Positions 1 to 6,948 are shown, numbered from the stretch's first letter. The stretch: DNA of 7,135 nucleotides from Tannerellaceae bacterium (GCA_031267775.1 JAIRYL010000011.1:1-7135); one strand, 5' to 3'. Numbers and translations: made by a program. Notes: a model not told the origin generated them from the letters alone.

Positions 1-65
1 TTTCTTTGTTTTTTGATACAGTCTTTTCAATAAAATTGATTTATTAATCCTTGAAAAATTACGCT

Positions 66-257
66 ATGAATGAAGTAGATGAAAGCATGAGGAAGTATAT
101 CCGCCGGTGGCGCGGATTGACGGACGAAAAGTTTGAAAACATCAACAATCTTACAGACCTGATACTTGATCATGCCCTGTGGAAGTTTGCCTGTACAGGC
201 GAAGCGCGACGCGCGAGCCTTGGAGCGGAGCGACGCGCGAGGGATAGGAGCGGATAG
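66..257 (+). CDS. Short hypothetical frame, probably a gene fragment or read-through into a repeat
   Basis: I do not recognise this protein. From the ATG at 66 it gives 63 residues; a TTG at 51 is an alternative start, and an in-frame stop at 45-47 closes the frame upstream. Residues 1-42 look like ordinary protein: charged, with RKYIRRWRGLTDEKF and then NNLTDLILDHALWKF, probably helical. From residue 43 on, the peptide (TGEARRASLGAERRARDRSG) is a direct reading of the GC-rich repeat block and is unlikely to have evolved as protein. The abrupt change occurs at the 12-bp palindrome at 189-200. Either a gene was interrupted there, or a tiny gene ends in the repeat. No family, signal peptide or membrane segment is visible, and it could be non-coding. 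Confidence 0.3.
   Translation: MNEVDESMRKYIRRWRGLTDEKFENINNLTDLILDHALWKFACTGEARRASLGAERRARDRSG
189..200. repeat. Perfect 12-bp palindrome at the edge of the GC-rich block
   Basis: GCCTGTACAGGC is a perfect self-complementary 12-mer. It lies exactly where ordinary, AT-rich coding-like sequence (1-188) changes to the GC-rich block that follows. It could be an insertion junction, a protein-binding dyad, or the base of the downstream RNA structure. The sequence alone does not decide between these. Confidence 0.4.
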
Positions 258-335
258 CCCGGAGGGAGCGCAGCGAGCGAGGACTTGCAGCGGAAAGCCC
301 GACCGCCCGACCGAAGGGAGGGGGGACGCGCCCAA
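203..335 (+). ncRNA. GC-rich structured repeat element, Flavo-1-like RNA candidate
   Basis: This block is strongly GC-rich and purine-rich, unlike both flanks. It holds a 12-bp direct repeat, GCGACGCGCGAG, at 206-217 and 230-241 (24-bp period). This is followed by GGGATAGGAGCGGATAGCCC at 241-260 and GCAGCGGAAAGCCCGACC at 287-304. From memory, this order (GGGATAG-AGCGG, variable stem, AGCGGAAAGCCCGACC) matches a dispersed element found between genes in Bacteroidota, and it resembles the Flavo-1 RNA motif; I could not run a covariance search to confirm the name. The region has no convincing codon structure: all six frames give low-complexity Arg/Ala/Gly/Pro peptides. The strand is chosen from the orientation of the remembered motif. 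It could also be a purely DNA-level repeat. Confidence 0.4.
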
Positions 336-360
336 AGGAAGGACTTTTTATGTGTGAAAA

Positions 361-373
361 TCAGACGCCTCCT
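361..373 (+). repeat. Left 13-bp terminal inverted repeat
   Basis: TCAGACGCCTCCT is the exact reverse complement of 693-705. The match stops at once on the outer side, where position 360 (A) faces 706 (A). On the inner side only a scattered match remains (GATATGC here against GATTATGC in the reverse complement of the other end). Confidence 0.6.
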
Positions 374-381
374 GCGTTGAT

Positions 382-687
382 ATGCAACAAAATGCAGATG
401 CGTTTACCCTGAATATGGATATGTTAGGGTTTCATCGCCAGAATATTATGATATATGTTCGCAGGAGCAAACAACAAGTGATAAAAGCGGCAGAAGGTGA
501 TTTTTGCATAGACCATGCTCCTATGCCTGTTATAGACCATGAGAGGTATCTCCGCATGATAAAAAATGATTTGTCCGAGATGTCCTTGTTCCAAATAATT
601 ATTAATGCCAATAAGTGGTTTATTATACGATTGATTGGAAAAGAAAATTGCAGAAGGATATATTATAAATACTTTAAGAAAGCATAA
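382..687 (+). CDS. Hypothetical protein, 101 codons, inside the inverted-repeat unit
   Basis: I do not recognise this product. The frame is open from 358, just after a TGA at 355-357, so it runs through the left inverted repeat. The first ATG is at 382, and no Shine-Dalgarno sequence precedes it. The peptide has a mixed N-terminal half (MQQNADAFTLNMDMLGFHRQ) and a basic, aromatic C-terminal half ending GKENCRRIYYKYFKKA. There is no signal peptide; a short hydrophobic stretch, SLFQIIINANKWFIIRLIG at about residues 68-86, is interrupted by polar residues and is unlikely to span a membrane. It could be the C-terminal remnant of a larger gene carried within the element, a small passenger gene, or non-coding. 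The composition is plausible for protein but no conserved motif supports it. Confidence 0.35.
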   Translation: MQQNADAFTLNMDMLGFHRQNIMIYVRRSKQQVIKAAEGDFCIDHAPMPVIDHERYLRMIKNDLSEMSLFQIIINANKWFIIRLIGKENCRRIYYKYFKKA

Positions 688-692
688 TCCTA

Positions 693-705
693 AGGAGGCG
701 TCTGA
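693..705 (-). repeat. Right 13-bp terminal inverted repeat
   Basis: AGGAGGCGTCTGA pairs perfectly with 361-373. Its AAGGAGG start looks like a strong plus-strand ribosome-binding site, but no start codon follows at a usable distance, so that reading is rejected. Its outer base (705) also forms the end of the T-run of the minus-strand terminator candidate. Confidence 0.6.
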
Positions 706-733
706 AAAATATCCCTTCAGCGCGATTGGGATA
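705..733 (-). terminator. Candidate intrinsic terminator of the susC-susD-oxidoreductase operon
   Basis: Read on the minus strand, TATCCC (733-728) pairs with GGGATA (715-710) across a 12-nt loop, followed directly by TTTTT (709-705). The stem is only 6 bp and the loop rather large, so termination may be weak. It lies about 70 nt past the oxidoreductase stop codon and after the stronger hairpin at 766-787. No other minus-strand gene follows in the window, which supports transcription ending here. Confidence 0.5.
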
Positions 734-765
734 GATTTTACAAAGCCGTGTGCAAGGCGGATTTT

Positions 766-787
766 CCCTGCCGGGTATCCGGCAGGG
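766..787 (-). terminator. Strong GC-rich hairpin just after the oxidoreductase stop
   Basis: CCCTGCCGG (766-774) and CCGGCAGGG (779-787) form a perfect 9-bp stem with a GTAT loop, starting 15 nt beyond the minus-strand stop codon at 803. Neither strand has a T-run after the stem; on the minus strand AAAATCC follows. It may therefore be a 3'-end stabilising hairpin or a partial terminator working with the T-tailed hairpin at 705-733, rather than a classical intrinsic terminator. The stem is symmetric and could also affect plus-strand transcription arriving from the left. Confidence 0.55.
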
Positions 788-802
788 CAGTCTGCTTGAT
801 TG

Positions 803-1831
803 CTAGTATAGTTTTACTTCGGAAAGCGCTTTAGCGCGAACTTCGGCCAGGGCGACAGATGCGCCATTCCGGCGAGTACTTTCATGCGCCGCCTCCATAA
901 AGGTGAATATTTCAATTGTCTCTGCGGATGTAACAGGGGGTACGTTTGTTTGGAAAAACCTGATAATATCCGCCAATAGAGGCGCATAGCCATTATAGTC
1001 GCCAAGCAGTTTAATAGCTTTATCGCCAAACACATATCCGCCATAACCGGTTTTACCTGCACGCAATCCCCGGAAAGCGCCGATACGGTTATCTTCCCAA
1101 ACGCCGGTCGCCACATCGGTATCCGGCGTATGGATACGCGATACGGTTTTACAACCCGTACCCATAACCGTGTATAAAGCTTCCACGCCATGTATGCCAT
1201 ACCAGAAAAAGTCGGGATGAGTAGCTTCCAGCGTGCAGGGACTGAATGTTTCAGCCCCTAATACCCTTCCGGCGCTCTTGTTCTTTAAGATATCATCCAT
1301 ATTGGACATATACCTGAGCGACGAGGCCGAGAAAACAGGAACCTTATATTTCTCTGCAGCCTGGTATATTGCCAGGACGTCTGATAGCGACGCCGCTACA
1401 GGCTTATCGATAAAGACCGTTTTTCCTGCTTTAAAGACTTCTAACGCTTGTTCGAGATGGAGGCGTCCATCGTTTGTCTCCAGCAATACAACATCCGCCT
1501 TTTTTAATAAGTCTTGTATGGAAGAAACAATCTCGACGCCTGATTTACGAACCTCATCCGTATATCCGGGGATACGTCTTACGCTTGATTCAATGTCTTT
1601 ACTTCCTAATGGATAAGCAGCTACTACCTTGTATCCGCCATATACTGAAGTTTGACTGTTGAGCAATTTGGCAAAAGCCGTACTGTGCGAGGTATCCAGG
1701 CCAATAATACCCACCCTTAGCCCCTCTTCTGCATCCTCCGTTCCGGCGGATAATCCATACGACCTGTTCGGAACAAACAGCCCCAATCCGGCAATTGTTC
1801 CGCTTTTAAGAAATGTTCTGCGATCTATCAT
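803..1831 (-). CDS. Secreted Gfo/Idh/MocA-family NAD(P)-dependent oxidoreductase with a twin-arginine leader
   Basis: This 342-residue protein is predicted to oxidise or reduce a sugar or sugar-like compound with a nicotinamide cofactor in the periplasm. Residues 2-8 (IDRRTFL) are a twin-arginine signal followed by a hydrophobic stretch, SGTIAGLGLFV (10-20), which fits export of a folded, cofactor-loaded enzyme. The Rossmann start is at residues 39-50, RVGIIGLDTSHS. The family's substrate-side lysine is in FIDKPVAAS at 140-148, with Asp in place of the usual Glu before Lys-Pro. A likely catalytic-region histidine sits in YGIHGVEALY (211-220). The C-terminal TIEIFTFMEAAHESTRRNG (305-323) is typical of the family. 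It is shorter than GH109 glycosidases, which share the fold and a leader, so that function is not supported. It is the last gene of the operon, 22 bp after the SusD-like gene. The substrate is unknown. Confidence 0.9.
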   Translation of the reverse strand: MIDRRTFLKSGTIAGLGLFVPNRSYGLSAGTEDAEEGLRVGIIGLDTSHSTAFAKLLNSQTSVYGGYKVVAAYPLGSKDIESSVRRIPGYTDEVRKSGVEIVSSIQDLLKKADVVLLETNDGRLHLEQALEVFKAGKTVFIDKPVAASLSDVLAIYQAAEKYKVPVFSASSLRYMSNMDDILKNKSAGRVLGAETFSPCTLEATHPDFFWYGIHGVEALYTVMGTGCKTVSRIHTPDTDVATGVWEDNRIGAFRGLRAGKTGYGGYVFGDKAIKLLGDYNGYAPLLADIIRFFQTNVPPVTSAETIEIFTFMEAAHESTRRNGASVALAEVRAKALSEVKLY

Positions 1832-1853
1832 GATGTTTTATAATATAGTTGCT

Positions 1854-3704
1854 TTATTCTTGCGTGGATATGCCCGATTCGGGGATTTCCGACAAAGGTT
1901 TTACATTCAATTCAAAACCGGTATAACCTTCATTTTGGTTAATCCTGCCGGAAGAATTACCGTCGATATCATTTTGAGGAACAGGCCACCAGATATGATA
2001 TGGACTAATCTTGTACTCGGCGCCATTCAATATTTTCACGCCTTTGTTGTAAAAATTACCTCTATCCATGATACGGTTGTAGAAGTAATTATCTGTTGAC
2101 AGATTAGCCAGATTATACGAACGACCTTTATAATCCGCTTTTCCCGTTCTTGCATACAGGAGAGCCACCCGCGTGAGTTCAACTTTTCTGTTTTCTTCAT
2201 ACAAAAGCTCCCTCGTTCTTTCATCCATCAAAGTCTCCATAGTAACCTCGCCCGCATGTAAAGGGGCAGCCCCTGCCCGCGTCCGTACGGCGTTGATATC
2301 CTTAGCGGCCGAAGCCGGATCATCTTTCCACAAACAGGCCTCTGCGCGCAATAAATAAGTTTCGGCCAAACGTATGATATACATATCGGCTGGTCCGCCG
2401 TTATATTGAGCTGCCGATACGGCGTCGGGGTCTTCTATATACACTTTATAATGCGCCCATTCTCCCCAATTCCTTAGCGTGTCTATACAAAGTAGCTGAT
2501 TGTTGTCGCCCCATAATCTGACAGGTTGATGATAATAGGGCGTATTTTGCAAGTCAGGATTGTTATAGACTAAATCTTCCATCCGCATCCAGTTTCCGGG
2601 CGCATGCCTCAAATCGTTGGTATCGTTCCAAACTTCGTTTGAGCTATACCAGGTTAAGCGGCAACGGCCTATTCCGCGTCCATATATTCTGTTATAGTCC
2701 AATTCGGGAGGATCCAACCGTCTATCCGACATACCCGGTTGCCCGTCGGGAGTCTGTATGCGGTTTGTCGTATTAGCCCAGAAAGGAACGAAATTACGCA
2801 TAAAGAGGGTTACCGACGAGGGTTTGGCTATCTGGTATTCGTACCGGTCTAACGTAGCCAGTATCACCTCCTTATTGTCCGGATGATTCTTATTTAAAGG
2901 ACGGTGAAGATCCCAAAGCACATTCTTTGACGCATCGGCAGCGTCCACGCCAAAACGAGTTTGCATCAATGCGTATTGTCCCGAATTAATCACAGCGTCA
3001 GCCGCTTTAATGGCGTCGTCGAAATCGCCTAACGTAAGACAAATCTTAGCTAAAAGATGATAGCAAGCCCCTTTGGATACCTGTCCTCTATTGTTGGCGT
3101 CGGATACATACCTGGCAGCCATTTCCATATCAGACTTTAACCTTTTGAGGATCACATCTCTTTCAACAGAATATAAGTTAGTTACAGGCGAATAAATTTC
3201 GGTAAAGACCGCCGGTAAATCATTAAACGACATACAAAGACGATAGTATCTGAAGGCTCTATGCCATAGCGCCATACCAAGAATATTGTTTTTCTCGTCT
3301 TCGGAACTGTAAATAGCGTCGTCGATACGCGTTATCACGGTATTGGCATACCGTATGCCCAGCAGATCGTTTTTCCAGTACCAAAAGACACGATTGGTTT
3401 GATCCCAGTCATTGTTGGCGTTTGGAAGAATCTTTTCATCCATATTCTGGGCAGGACCTGAAATATCGGTTGTGCCCAGCACGCATTGTTCGGAGAAGAT
3501 CATAGCAGTCAGCAACGGACAATGCTGTCCTACAAATTCTTCCCTCAATAATCGATCGCATGAGGTCAAAGCGCTCAACATACCCTCTTTATCTACCAAT
3601 GTATTACTGGGTGAATAAAAAGACAGAGGATCCGGATTCAGCCAGGATTCTTTACATCCTGTCAATAAAATCGACGATATAAGAATTAGATATATTTTTT
3701 TCAT
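1854..3704 (-). CDS. SusD/RagB-family outer-membrane glycan-binding lipoprotein
   Basis: This 616-residue protein is predicted to be the surface-exposed lid and substrate-binding partner of the SusC-like channel encoded just upstream. A lipoprotein signal is clear: MKKIYLILISSILLTGC, with lipobox LTGC and the lipidated cysteine at 17. The N-terminal SusD domain has the helical, tetratricopeptide-like stretch RAFRYYRLCMSFNDLPAVF (149-167), followed by repeats such as ACYHLLAKICLTLGDFDDAI (213-232). The C-terminal RagB/SusD domain contains RLAETYLLRAEACLW (445-459), INAVRTRAGA (470-479), DERTRELLYEENRKVELTR (494-512) and the closing WWPVPQNDIDGN...INQNEGY (572-594). The length is at the upper side of normal. 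It starts 31 bp after the susC-like stop, which indicates co-transcription. No Shine-Dalgarno is visible, only AT-rich leader sequence, as is usual in this phylum. Binding residues are too variable to predict the ligand. Confidence 0.95.
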   Translation of the reverse strand: MKKIYLILISSILLTGCKESWLNPDPLSFYSPSNTLVDKEGMLSALTSCDRLLREEFVGQHCPLLTAMIFSEQCVLGTTDISGPAQNMDEKILPNANNDWDQTNRVFWYWKNDLLGIRYANTVITRIDDAIYSSEDEKNNILGMALWHRAFRYYRLCMSFNDLPAVFTEIYSPVTNLYSVERDVILKRLKSDMEMAARYVSDANNRGQVSKGACYHLLAKICLTLGDFDDAIKAADAVINSGQYALMQTRFGVDAADASKNVLWDLHRPLNKNHPDNKEVILATLDRYEYQIAKPSSVTLFMRNFVPFWANTTNRIQTPDGQPGMSDRRLDPPELDYNRIYGRGIGRCRLTWYSSNEVWNDTNDLRHAPGNWMRMEDLVYNNPDLQNTPYYHQPVRLWGDNNQLLCIDTLRNWGEWAHYKVYIEDPDAVSAAQYNGGPADMYIIRLAETYLLRAEACLWKDDPASAAKDINAVRTRAGAAPLHAGEVTMETLMDERTRELLYEENRKVELTRVALLYARTGKADYKGRSYNLANLSTDNYFYNRIMDRGNFYNKGVKILNGAEYKISPYHIWWPVPQNDIDGNSSGRINQNEGYTGFELNVKPLSEIPESGISTQE

Positions 3705-3735
3705 AATGAAATGTATAGTTAGTTTTTATTAAACA

Positions 3736-6700
3736 TCACAATGTAAAGTTAATACCGAAAGAGTATACCCTGCTTGAACTGCTCACTTCATCGGGAGAAG
3801 CGGGATTGAAAGCTTCGGGGTCGTAAAATTCCCAGCGAGGCGCCCAGAAACCAACATTTTTCACTGAAACCGACAGATTCATATTGGCAATTCCCAGTTT
3901 ATTCAACAGCGGTTTAGGAACAGCATAGCTTAAAGAAATATTATCCAAACGGATAAAAGAGAGGTCGCGGTAGAAATTAGCGCCAATATTCTTATCGTCG
4001 GAATACAGGCGGGCATAATCGTTTGTAGGATTCTCGGCTGTCCAATAAGGGATTTTGAAGTAGTTAGTCTTTGTAAGCGTTCCGGCCTCAAAGAATTTGG
4101 CCCGCTGGAAAGGCGCTTTATGTCCCCAGTATGAATACATCATAAAAGAAGCAGTCCAATCTTTGAGGAATGTAAATTCATTTCTGAAAGTCCATCTGAA
4201 ACGGGGAGAGGTATATCCTAAGAACTCCTTATCGCTATTGTCATAATACTTATTCCCATCCACATCCTTAATTTTGACGTCTCCGGGACGTTGTCCGTAT
4301 GCTGCGGCTAACTCTTTTTCATTCTCTTGCCAAACGCCTGTAACATGATAGGTCCATATCGAGTTTATATCATGTCCGATAAACCATTCATTCTTTACGT
4401 CGTCTTTTTCCTTACTCCCTATAATATGGCCGTTTGCATCCAGAACGTCTTCCTTCTCATAATATAGATGATTAATTTGATTTCTGTTCAACGAGAAACT
4501 CAGCGTGCTATTCCACTGGAAGTTATCGTTTTTAATGTTTACCGTATTAATGGCAATTTCAAAACCGGTATTTTGCACTTCTCCCAAATTGGCAGATACC
4601 TGACTGAAGCCAATAGCCTGCGTCAGACTTCGGTCGATAAGTAAATCGGTAGTAACCATCTTGTACGCATCAATACTGCCCGAAATCCGGCTGTTCAGGA
4701 ATGAGTAATCCAAGCCGAAATTATAGGAGGCCGTTGTTTCCCATTTCAGATCTTTGTTTTCCATTGTATTCACATATACCTGATTAGCCAAGTTAATCTT
4801 GCCGGAATCATCCTGGTAGATATACATACCGGTAGATATTTCAGACAGGGCGGCATACATACCAATATCCCTGTTTCCGTTTTTACCCCACGACAAGCGC
4901 AGCTTACCGAAATCCATGGGCGCAAACGTAAAGAAAGGTTCTTCCGTAAAAACCCATCCCAAGGCAACAGAGGGGAATGTTGCACGCGGGTTAGACATCC
5001 CGAAAGCAGAATAGCCGTCTCTTCTCACAGAGGTTGTCAGCATGTATTTTTTGTCAAATGAATAAAACAAACGCGCCATCAAAGCGTCTCCTGTGTTCCG
5101 GGTATCATTCGAGCTAATAGCGGGGGAAGTTCCGGATTGCATCCTGTTATAGCCCAGCACGTCATTGGGTATAAACTGCCGGTTGGTTTGCGTTTCCTGC
5201 CAAACCTGATTTTCTTCGGCGTTTTGAAGTAAAGTTAGTTCAACCTGGTGTTTGCGATTAAAGGTTTGTTCCCATTTAATCAAATTATCAACCTGCCAAC
5301 TGTAAGAAAGGGTATTACTCCGTTCGGCGTCTCCGCCAAATGCAGCCCAGACAGGATGCTGCGACGAGCGATGATTCCTGTAATTATACAATAGCATACG
5401 GGGAGAAAAATTCATTTGATAAGAGATATGGAAAGGTAAATTGACTTTAGCAAACATCGTTCCTGTAAAGGAATTGCGAATGGCGGAGCGGTTAATAAAC
5501 GAATTATTGTATCCGGAATTGATAGAACCGGCATTGTCTATTCCTGTTGGATAAAGCATGGGTTTACCCTCTAAATCGGATGGAGTAGAATAGGGCGTAT
5601 TTGCCCATATCTGATTGACGCTCCGTGGAATAGCGCTTTCATCCCGGTTTGAATATTGCACATTTACCCCGGCAGACAGCCATTTGTTGATTTCAAAGTC
5701 AAGTTTCAGGCGGCTTCTGTAGGTTTTAAATCCATCATCCATAACAATCCCGTCATTATTCATATATCCTAATGACCAGAAATAGTTTACTTTTTCTTTT
5801 TTACCCGAGATATTCACATTGTAATTTTGCCGTATACCGGTCTGATACGTTTCGTCATACCAGTCAAATGTATTTCCGGCAAAATAATTAGCTAATTCAG
5901 GTTCAAACAGTCCTAAGCGTACCAGCCAGTCATACTCGTAATTACCGGTTGTAGGCCGGTACGAAATCCAATCCTCAAGGCTTACGCCGGCAGGAAGGCG
6001 ATTGGGGTTGGAAAATTCTCCCGGTTTATGATCTGCAAAAATGCTTTCCTGCACATCTTCGCGCCAGGCCAAGTATTCTTCGGGGCTATATACTTGCTCT
6101 TTTTTGCTCAGCGTGGCTACCCCAAGATTGGCGCTAAACTGAACGGTTGGTTTATCGTTCACTCCCTTCTTTGTCGTAATCAGGATGACCCCTGCGGCTG
6201 ATTTAGCGCCGTAAACAGCCGCCGAACTGGCGTCTTTGAGTATATCGATTTGCTCCACGTCGGCAGGATTCAGTTCCTCCAAGCTACCATAGAAAATAAT
6301 TCCGTCTACAACGAGCAAGGGTTCATTACTTGCTTTTATGGAACGCTTTCCGCGTATTTCCAAACTGCCTCCGCCTTTGGCGGTATTGCTAAACCCGATG
6401 TTTAATCCGGGAACATTCGCCCTGAGAACGTCTTGTATCGTTGCCGGGCGTTCTTTTTCCAAAGACGTCGCTTTAACTTGCGAGACGGCGCCGGTCAAAT
6501 CCCTTTTCTTCTGAACGCCGTACCCAACTACCACTACCTCTTCCAGGTTTTGGGCGTCTTCAGCTAAAGACACATCAATAACTTTTTGATTATCAACAGC
6601 TATCTCCTTACTGACATATCCTATAAACGAAATAACAAGCGTTGCATTTTCATTCGTTACATGAATCGTATACATGCCGTTCATATCAGTGACAACGCCA

Positions 6701-6948
6701 TTTGTCGTACCTTTTTCCATTACGTTGGCGCCGGGAATGACGTCGTTCAAATCTGTAACCTTTCCCGTTACGGTTATTCTCTGCTGCTGGGCAACGTCGT
6801 AAAGGCTCGTCGCATCTTCGTTAGTTGTCAACGAATGACTCGCCGCGTTTTCAATGGTTTTATTTGCAAATACGTGCAATGATAATGTGGCAAACAATAA
6901 AATAAAAAATCCCATTCGATCATCTTTCTTTTTTATAAGCTTTCCCAT
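3736..6948 (-). CDS. SusC/RagA-family TonB-dependent outer-membrane transporter
   Basis: This 1070-residue protein is predicted to form the outer-membrane channel that imports an oligosaccharide or related nutrient using TonB energy, capped by the SusD-like lipoprotein. Residues 1-28 are a signal peptide with a long basic start (KLIKKKDDR) and hydrophobic GFFILLFATLSLHVFA; M12 is a possible alternative start. A carboxypeptidase-regulatory-like beta domain follows at about 58-128 (ITVTGKVTD, PGANVMEKGTTNGVVTDMNG). Next are the TonB-box-like EEVVVVGYG (136-144) and the plug (about 145-262), with VPGLNI, IRGKRSI and the SusC/RagA signature PLLVVDGI...NPADVEQIDILKDASSAAVYGAKSA. The rest is beta-barrel. 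No STN domain is seen, so direct signalling to an anti-sigma factor is not indicated. The barrel ends in SFGINFTL, with Leu where the terminal residue is usually aromatic. It appears to be the first gene of the operon. Confidence 0.96.
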   Translation of the reverse strand: MGKLIKKKDDRMGFFILLFATLSLHVFANKTIENAASHSLTTNEDATSLYDVAQQQRITVTGKVTDLNDVIPGANVMEKGTTNGVVTDMNGMYTIHVTNENATLVISFIGYVSKEIAVDNQKVIDVSLAEDAQNLEEVVVVGYGVQKKRDLTGAVSQVKATSLEKERPATIQDVLRANVPGLNIGFSNTAKGGGSLEIRGKRSIKASNEPLLVVDGIIFYGSLEELNPADVEQIDILKDASSAAVYGAKSAAGVILITTKKGVNDKPTVQFSANLGVATLSKKEQVYSPEEYLAWREDVQESIFADHKPGEFSNPNRLPAGVSLEDWISYRPTTGNYEYDWLVRLGLFEPELANYFAGNTFDWYDETYQTGIRQNYNVNISGKKEKVNYFWSLGYMNNDGIVMDDGFKTYRSRLKLDFEINKWLSAGVNVQYSNRDESAIPRSVNQIWANTPYSTPSDLEGKPMLYPTGIDNAGSINSGYNNSFINRSAIRNSFTGTMFAKVNLPFHISYQMNFSPRMLLYNYRNHRSSQHPVWAAFGGDAERSNTLSYSWQVDNLIKWEQTFNRKHQVELTLLQNAEENQVWQETQTNRQFIPNDVLGYNRMQSGTSPAISSNDTRNTGDALMARLFYSFDKKYMLTTSVRRDGYSAFGMSNPRATFPSVALGWVFTEEPFFTFAPMDFGKLRLSWGKNGNRDIGMYAALSEISTGMYIYQDDSGKINLANQVYVNTMENKDLKWETTASYNFGLDYSFLNSRISGSIDAYKMVTTDLLIDRSLTQAIGFSQVSANLGEVQNTGFEIAINTVNIKNDNFQWNSTLSFSLNRNQINHLYYEKEDVLDANGHIIGSKEKDDVKNEWFIGHDINSIWTYHVTGVWQENEKELAAAYGQRPGDVKIKDVDGNKYYDNSDKEFLGYTSPRFRWTFRNEFTFLKDWTASFMMYSYWGHKAPFQRAKFFEAGTLTKTNYFKIPYWTAENPTNDYARLYSDDKNIGANFYRDLSFIRLDNISLSYAVPKPLLNKLGIANMNLSVSVKNVGFWAPRWEFYDPEAFNPASPDEVSSSSRVYSFGINFTL

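Larger units (their letters stand above)
361..705. mobile_element. 345-bp inverted-repeat-bounded unit, MITE-like candidate
   Basis: The unit is bounded by perfect 13-bp inverted repeats, TCAGACGCCTCCT at 361-373 and AGGAGGCGTCTGA at 693-705. AAAA sits immediately outside each end (357-360 and 706-709), which could be a 4-bp target duplication, although in AT-rich DNA it could also be chance. Inside lies one plus-strand frame of 101 codons that does not look like a transposase. Size, terminal repeats and lack of a transposase fit a miniature inverted-repeat element moved in trans, or the remains of a larger insertion sequence. No second copy is present in the window, so mobility is inferred. 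Confidence 0.35.

Noticed and set aside
1..38. A housekeeping promoter for the 66-257 frame (TTTG at 5-8, TAAAATTG at 31-38)
   Set aside because: The -7-like sequence has one mismatch, the spacing is 22 or 15 bp depending on which TTTG is used, and the region is T-rich, so the match is too weak to list.
27..335. A 102-codon minus-strand frame across the left end
   Set aside because: It is the antisense of the GC-rich repeat and of the 66-257 frame. Its N-terminal half is low-complexity Ser/Pro/Ala/Arg sequence, and no motif or start context supports it.
166..357. A plus-strand frame through the GC-rich block
   Set aside because: It consists almost wholly of translated repeat (Arg/Gly/Ala/Asp-rich) and has no protein-like character.
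692..698. AAGGAGG as a strong plus-strand ribosome-binding site
   Set aside because: No ATG, GTG or TTG with an open frame follows at 5-10 nt, Bacteroidota rarely rely on Shine-Dalgarno sites, and the bases are part of the inverted repeat.
728..734. Shared GGGATAG at 241-247 and 728-734 as a second copy of the structured repeat
   Set aside because: Only seven bases match, and none of the other conserved parts (AGCGG, GGAAAGCCCGACC) occur near 728. It is better explained as one arm of the terminator hairpin.
803..1831. GH109 NAD-dependent glycosidase identity for the oxidoreductase
   Set aside because: GH109 members share the twin-arginine leader and the fold but are about 100 residues longer. 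The Rossmann loop GLDTSHS does not fit my recollection of that family.
1659..2099. A 146-codon plus-strand frame opposite the oxidoreductase/SusD junction
   Set aside because: It is antisense to two well-supported genes and has no recognisable motif. Long shadow frames are expected here.
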